64,000 nucleotides of DNA, from positions 1 through 64,000 of the forward strand of contig NZ_VUOC01000004.1 of assembly GCF_008386695.1 (NCBI RefSeq). Direction: 5' to 3'. Source of the DNA: Chitinophaga agrisoli (GTDB taxonomy: Bacteria > Bacteroidota > Bacteroidia > Chitinophagales > Chitinophagaceae). The translations under genes were made by a program, and so were the position numbers. Shown piece by piece: positions 62,047-64,000 of the stretch. Each line of letters begins with the position of its first letter. Within the stretch, counting starts at the first letter, position 1. The notes beneath the pieces are model-generated. The model saw only the letters and a program-made list of their open reading frames with translations. It ran no database searches and was not told where the DNA came from.

Positions 62047-62307
62047 ATGCTGCTGATGAGGAAAACAGGATGCAACTGCCGGCAAGCTACGGCAATGATA
62101 GAAAGGCAACAGGCAGGTTCATTGACAATATTACAGCGGTTAAGGTTACGCAGGCATCTGTCCCGTTGCCCGCCTTGCCGCTTTTTCAAGCGGCAGACCA
62201 GGCTGCTGGGCTGCCTGGTAAGAGACCGTCGGTACCCGGCAGCCGCCATACGCCCGGATAATAGCTTTATAATGAACTTACTGGAGACGCTTAAAAAAAA
62301 TATTTAA
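62047..62307 (+). CDS. Zinc-finger (zf-HC2) anti-sigma-like protein
   Basis: The 86-residue protein carries an H-x3-C-x2-C zinc-binding motif in RLRRHLSRCPPCRFFKRQ with an upstream CRQATAMIERQQAGSLT helix, the layout of zinc-dependent anti-sigma domains (ASD/ZAS). It has no membrane segment, so it would be a soluble redox-sensing type. No sigma-factor gene is next to it in the window. It has its own ECF-type promoter. Confidence 0.75.
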   Translation: MLLMRKTGCNCRQATAMIERQQAGSLTILQRLRLRRHLSRCPPCRFFKRQTRLLGCLVRDRRYPAAAIRPDNSFIMNLLETLKKNI

Positions 62308-62323
62308 AAAATACCCCCTGAAC

Positions 62324-62349
62324 TGTAAGGTTTGTTTTGTTACAACGAC
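62324..62349 (+). promoter_or_regulatory. ECF-type promoter of the methionine-rich protein gene
   Basis: TGTAAGG (62324-62330), 12 bp, CAACGAC (62343-62349), identical in both boxes and spacing to the site at 61996, and 38 bp upstream of the ATG at 62388. Confidence 0.75.
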
Positions 62350-62387
62350 AATAAGGGAAATGCTCAATTTTTAAACAAACAACAATC

Positions 62388-62705
62388 ATGAAAAATCAAA
62401 ACCTGAGAACAAACTTATTGGCCGCTTTAGTTGCTGCTGCCATTACCGCTTCTTTTACCGTACATGTGAATGCCGCTCCTGCCTACACCCAACCCGTAAG
62501 CGATACCACCCACCCTAAAATGGATAAAATGGGTAAGATGGACAAGAAGATGGATAAAAAGATGGATGGCAAAATGGACAAGATGGATAAGAAGATGGAC
62601 GGCAAGATGGATAAGATGGACAAGAAAATGGATGGTAAGATGGACAAAATGGATAAGAAGATGGATGGCAAAAAGAAGGATAAAATGTCTGATAGTAAAA
62701 TGTAA
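62388..62705 (+). CDS. Secreted methionine-rich repeat protein
   Basis: A 29-residue signal peptide ending HVNA is followed by a 76-residue mature chain with 16 methionines, many Lys and Asp, and no Cys. From mature residue 26 it repeats an 11-residue unit (MDKKMDGKMDK) three times plus a partial fourth. It resembles proteins called pentapeptide MXKDX repeat and, in logic, proteobacterial MrpX. It is probably a sacrificial oxidant scavenger repaired by the adjacent methionine sulfoxide reductases. Confidence 0.85.
   Translation: MKNQNLRTNLLAALVAAAITASFTVHVNAAPAYTQPVSDTTHPKMDKMGKMDKKMDKKMDGKMDKMDKKMDGKMDKMDKKMDGKMDKMDKKMDGKKKDKMSDSKM
62550..62672 (+). repeat. 33-bp repeats coding for the 11-residue Met unit
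   Basis: Units at 62550-62582, 62583-62615 and 62616-62648 and a partial one to 62672 encode the same peptide. All differences between the three full units fall in third codon positions and are silent, so the peptide is conserved while the DNA has drifted. Confidence 0.9.
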
Positions 62706-62723
62706 TGTTAGTGTATGAACAGC

Positions 62724-62747
62724 ATAAAGGGGCGTCTGCCCCTTTAT
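62724..62747 (+). terminator. Hairpin terminator after the methionine-rich gene
   Basis: A perfect 10-bp stem (62724-62733 with 62738-62747) with a GTCT loop; the T-run is weak, so partial read-through into the peroxiredoxin gene is possible. Confidence 0.6.
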
Positions 62748-62765
62748 CTTAAAAAACATCTAACC

Positions 62766-63347
62766 ATGAAAAGACTCTTCACATTTACAGCTGGTATCTT
62801 GTGCGTTCTTGGGGCCATGGCCCAGTCTGGCCTTAAAAGCGGCGCTCCCGCACCTATGTTCACTGCCGTTGATAATGCCGGTAAATCCATAGATATGGGA
62901 AAGCTGCTGCAATCGCACAAAGCGGTAATACTGTTCTTTTACCGCGGACAGTGGTGCCCCTACTGCAATAAACATATACAGCAGCTGCAGGATTCATTAC
63001 AGATGCTTACGGGTAAAGGTGCTTATGTGATAGGCGTAACGCCGGAAACCGGGGAAAACATCAATAAAACCATTGAGAAAACCCATGCTTCCTTTTCCAT
63101 TATACAAGATAAGGACTACCGGATCATGAAGGCATATGATGTTAACTATGTGATGGCAGACACGATGGTGGCCAAATACAAAGCCTGGAACGTAGATCTC
63201 GAAAAGATGAACGGCAACATGGACCATGTATTGCCAGTACCGGCCACTTATGTGATAGATCAAAGTGGCAAGATCAGCTTTGTACAGTTTGACAAGGATT
63301 ATCGTAACAGGGCGTCTGTACGATCATTGTTAAACGAGCTTAACTAA
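62766..63347 (+). CDS. Secreted peroxiredoxin-like protein (AhpC/TSA redoxin fold)
   Basis: The 193-residue protein (start at 62766) has a signal peptide (MKRLFTFTAGILCVLGAMAQ) and a redoxin domain with FFYRGQWCPYCNKHIQQLQ, i.e. a C64-x2-C67 active site of the PRX-like2/AhpC group, plus VIGVTPETGENI. It would reduce peroxides or act as a thiol oxidoreductase in the envelope. It is downstream of the methionine-rich gene and belongs functionally with the Msr island. Confidence 0.9.
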   Translation: MKRLFTFTAGILCVLGAMAQSGLKSGAPAPMFTAVDNAGKSIDMGKLLQSHKAVILFFYRGQWCPYCNKHIQQLQDSLQMLTGKGAYVIGVTPETGENINKTIEKTHASFSIIQDKDYRIMKAYDVNYVMADTMVAKYKAWNVDLEKMNGNMDHVLPVPATYVIDQSGKISFVQFDKDYRNRASVRSLLNELN

Positions 63348-63502
63348 CAGCTATAAAAGTTATCCAATAATTTATGGGCATTAACGGGATCATTAGCCAC
63401 GGTGCAAGCTAAGTGTACCGGATAGGATCCGTGTGCCCTAACCTGAACAATAATCATTCGCTAACAGGGATATAAAACGATCCCAACAAACACAACAAAC
63501 AT

Positions 63503-64000
63503 ATGAACTATCTGAAAAGCTTCAGCAGCTGGTCTGCTATCGCCCTGCTGCCTTTAGCCATCGCATCCTGCAGTAAAGATGATGACAACAATCAACCCCC
63601 TGCAGACAAAAAAAGCACTATTACCATTGAGAATGTACTGGATTCAAGACCACTGGTAGAATCCGGTACCTTCCAGGGAACCGGCTCCCCCGCGCTGATA
63701 CTGCCTGGACAATCCACCACCATCCAGTTCTCTGCCGCCAAGGGTGAGGCGCTTACTTTTGCAGCCATGTACGGCGCGTCTAATGACCTGTTTTTTGCGC
63801 CGGCCAACCCTGGTATTCAGGTATATGATGATAAAGGTATGCCTATAGAAGGCGATGTATCTGCCCAGGTAAAGCTGTGGGACAACGGTACCCGTATTAA
63901 CCAAAAGCCTGGCGCTACCGTGAACCATCCCGGTACGGCAGACAGCAAAAATATCACAGAGGTGAACGGCACGGATGCGCAGGGTAATACTTACCTGGCC
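63503..64000 (+). CDS. Spondin-domain lipoprotein (C-terminus beyond window)
   Basis: The visible 166 residues have a lipoprotein signal (LLPLAIASC) and a spondin_N-like domain: ITIENVLDSRPLVESGTF, LPGQSTTIQFSAAKGEALTFAAMYGASNDLFFAP and VKLWDNGTRINQKPG. Bacterial spondin-domain proteins are envelope proteins of unknown role. No ECF-type site is seen before it. The gene runs off the right edge. Confidence 0.85.
   Translation, partial: MNYLKSFSSWSAIALLPLAIASCSKDDDNNQPPADKKSTITIENVLDSRPLVESGTFQGTGSPALILPGQSTTIQFSAAKGEALTFAAMYGASNDLFFAPANPGIQVYDDKGMPIEGDVSAQVKLWDNGTRINQKPGATVNHPGTADSKNITEVNGTDAQGNTYLA

Noticed and set aside
62550-62672. CRISPR-like periodicity
   Set aside because: The 33-bp units are directly adjacent, have no spacers and encode a continuous peptide repeat.
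62427-62759. 110-codon minus-strand frame over the methionine-rich gene
   Set aside because: It is the antisense of the 33-bp repeats (His/Leu/Ile-rich); the plus strand has a signal peptide, promoter and terminator.

Overview
The window comes from a member of the Bacteroidota, most likely Chitinophagaceae (Chitinophaga-like). The evidence is a SusC/SusD pair, a protein with the gliding-motility/type IX secretion C-terminal domain, secreted PKD-like repeat proteins, Bacteroidota-type promoters (TTG, about 19 bp, TAnnTTTG) and near absence of Shine-Dalgarno sites. Coding density is high, with many overlapping genes.

Layout. 1-3804 (minus) is the N-terminal part of a giant secreted repeat protein that runs off the left edge. 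4271-11147 is housekeeping: L35/L20, IspE, a bifunctional-nuclease protein, the electron-transfer flavoprotein pair, a TPR protein, TilS, a rhomboid protease and RlmH. 11432-11614 holds tRNA-Arg(ACG) plus a decayed tandem copy. An apparently AT-richer accessory stretch follows to about 17.8 kb: GH130-like enzyme, RHS-repeat remnant, MaoC-like hydratase, ketoacyl synthase III, MidA-like methyltransferase, short AraC regulator, SnoaL-like protein. 17846-30660 is a carbohydrate/polyol utilisation locus: a DeoR regulator divergent from SusC, SusD, a polyol-type MFS carrier, a 2-hydroxyacid dehydrogenase, two FGGY kinases, a histidine phosphatase and a secreted glycerophosphodiesterase, all closely packed. 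30782-37967 holds small redox and stress genes (GNAT, SnoaL, EgtD-like, OsmC, AhpD-like, quinone oxidoreductase) with AraC and Crp/Fnr regulators and two Crp/Fnr-type palindromes. 38013-51598 is mixed: sulfatase, pectate lyase, DEAD-box helicase, RNase H, membrane proteins, CheB, a large unknown cytoplasmic protein and a type IX-secreted protein.

51603-57242 is a six-gene, fully overlapping operon matching the uncharacterised STM4011-STM4015 system (two radical SAM proteins, alkaline-phosphatase-fold hydrolase, ATP-grasp protein, leucine-rich-repeat protein) with a HAD phosphatase inserted.

58009-63347 is the most striking part. A minus-strand operon encodes a thioredoxin-like DUF1223 protein, a b-type cytochrome, an MsrP-like molybdoenzyme, lipoprotein MsrB and MsrA, and an ABM monooxygenase. 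Divergent from it are a zinc-finger anti-sigma-like protein and a secreted protein that is 21 percent methionine in a perfect 11-residue repeat, followed by a peroxiredoxin-like protein. Three copies of one bipartite promoter (TGTAAGG, 12 bp, [CA]AACGAC) drive the two directions. I read this as an ECF-sigma regulon for envelope defence against reactive chlorine or oxygen species, in which a sacrificial methionine-rich peptide is oxidised and then repaired by Msr enzymes. It is analogous to the proteobacterial MrpX/YedY1 system but different in composition.
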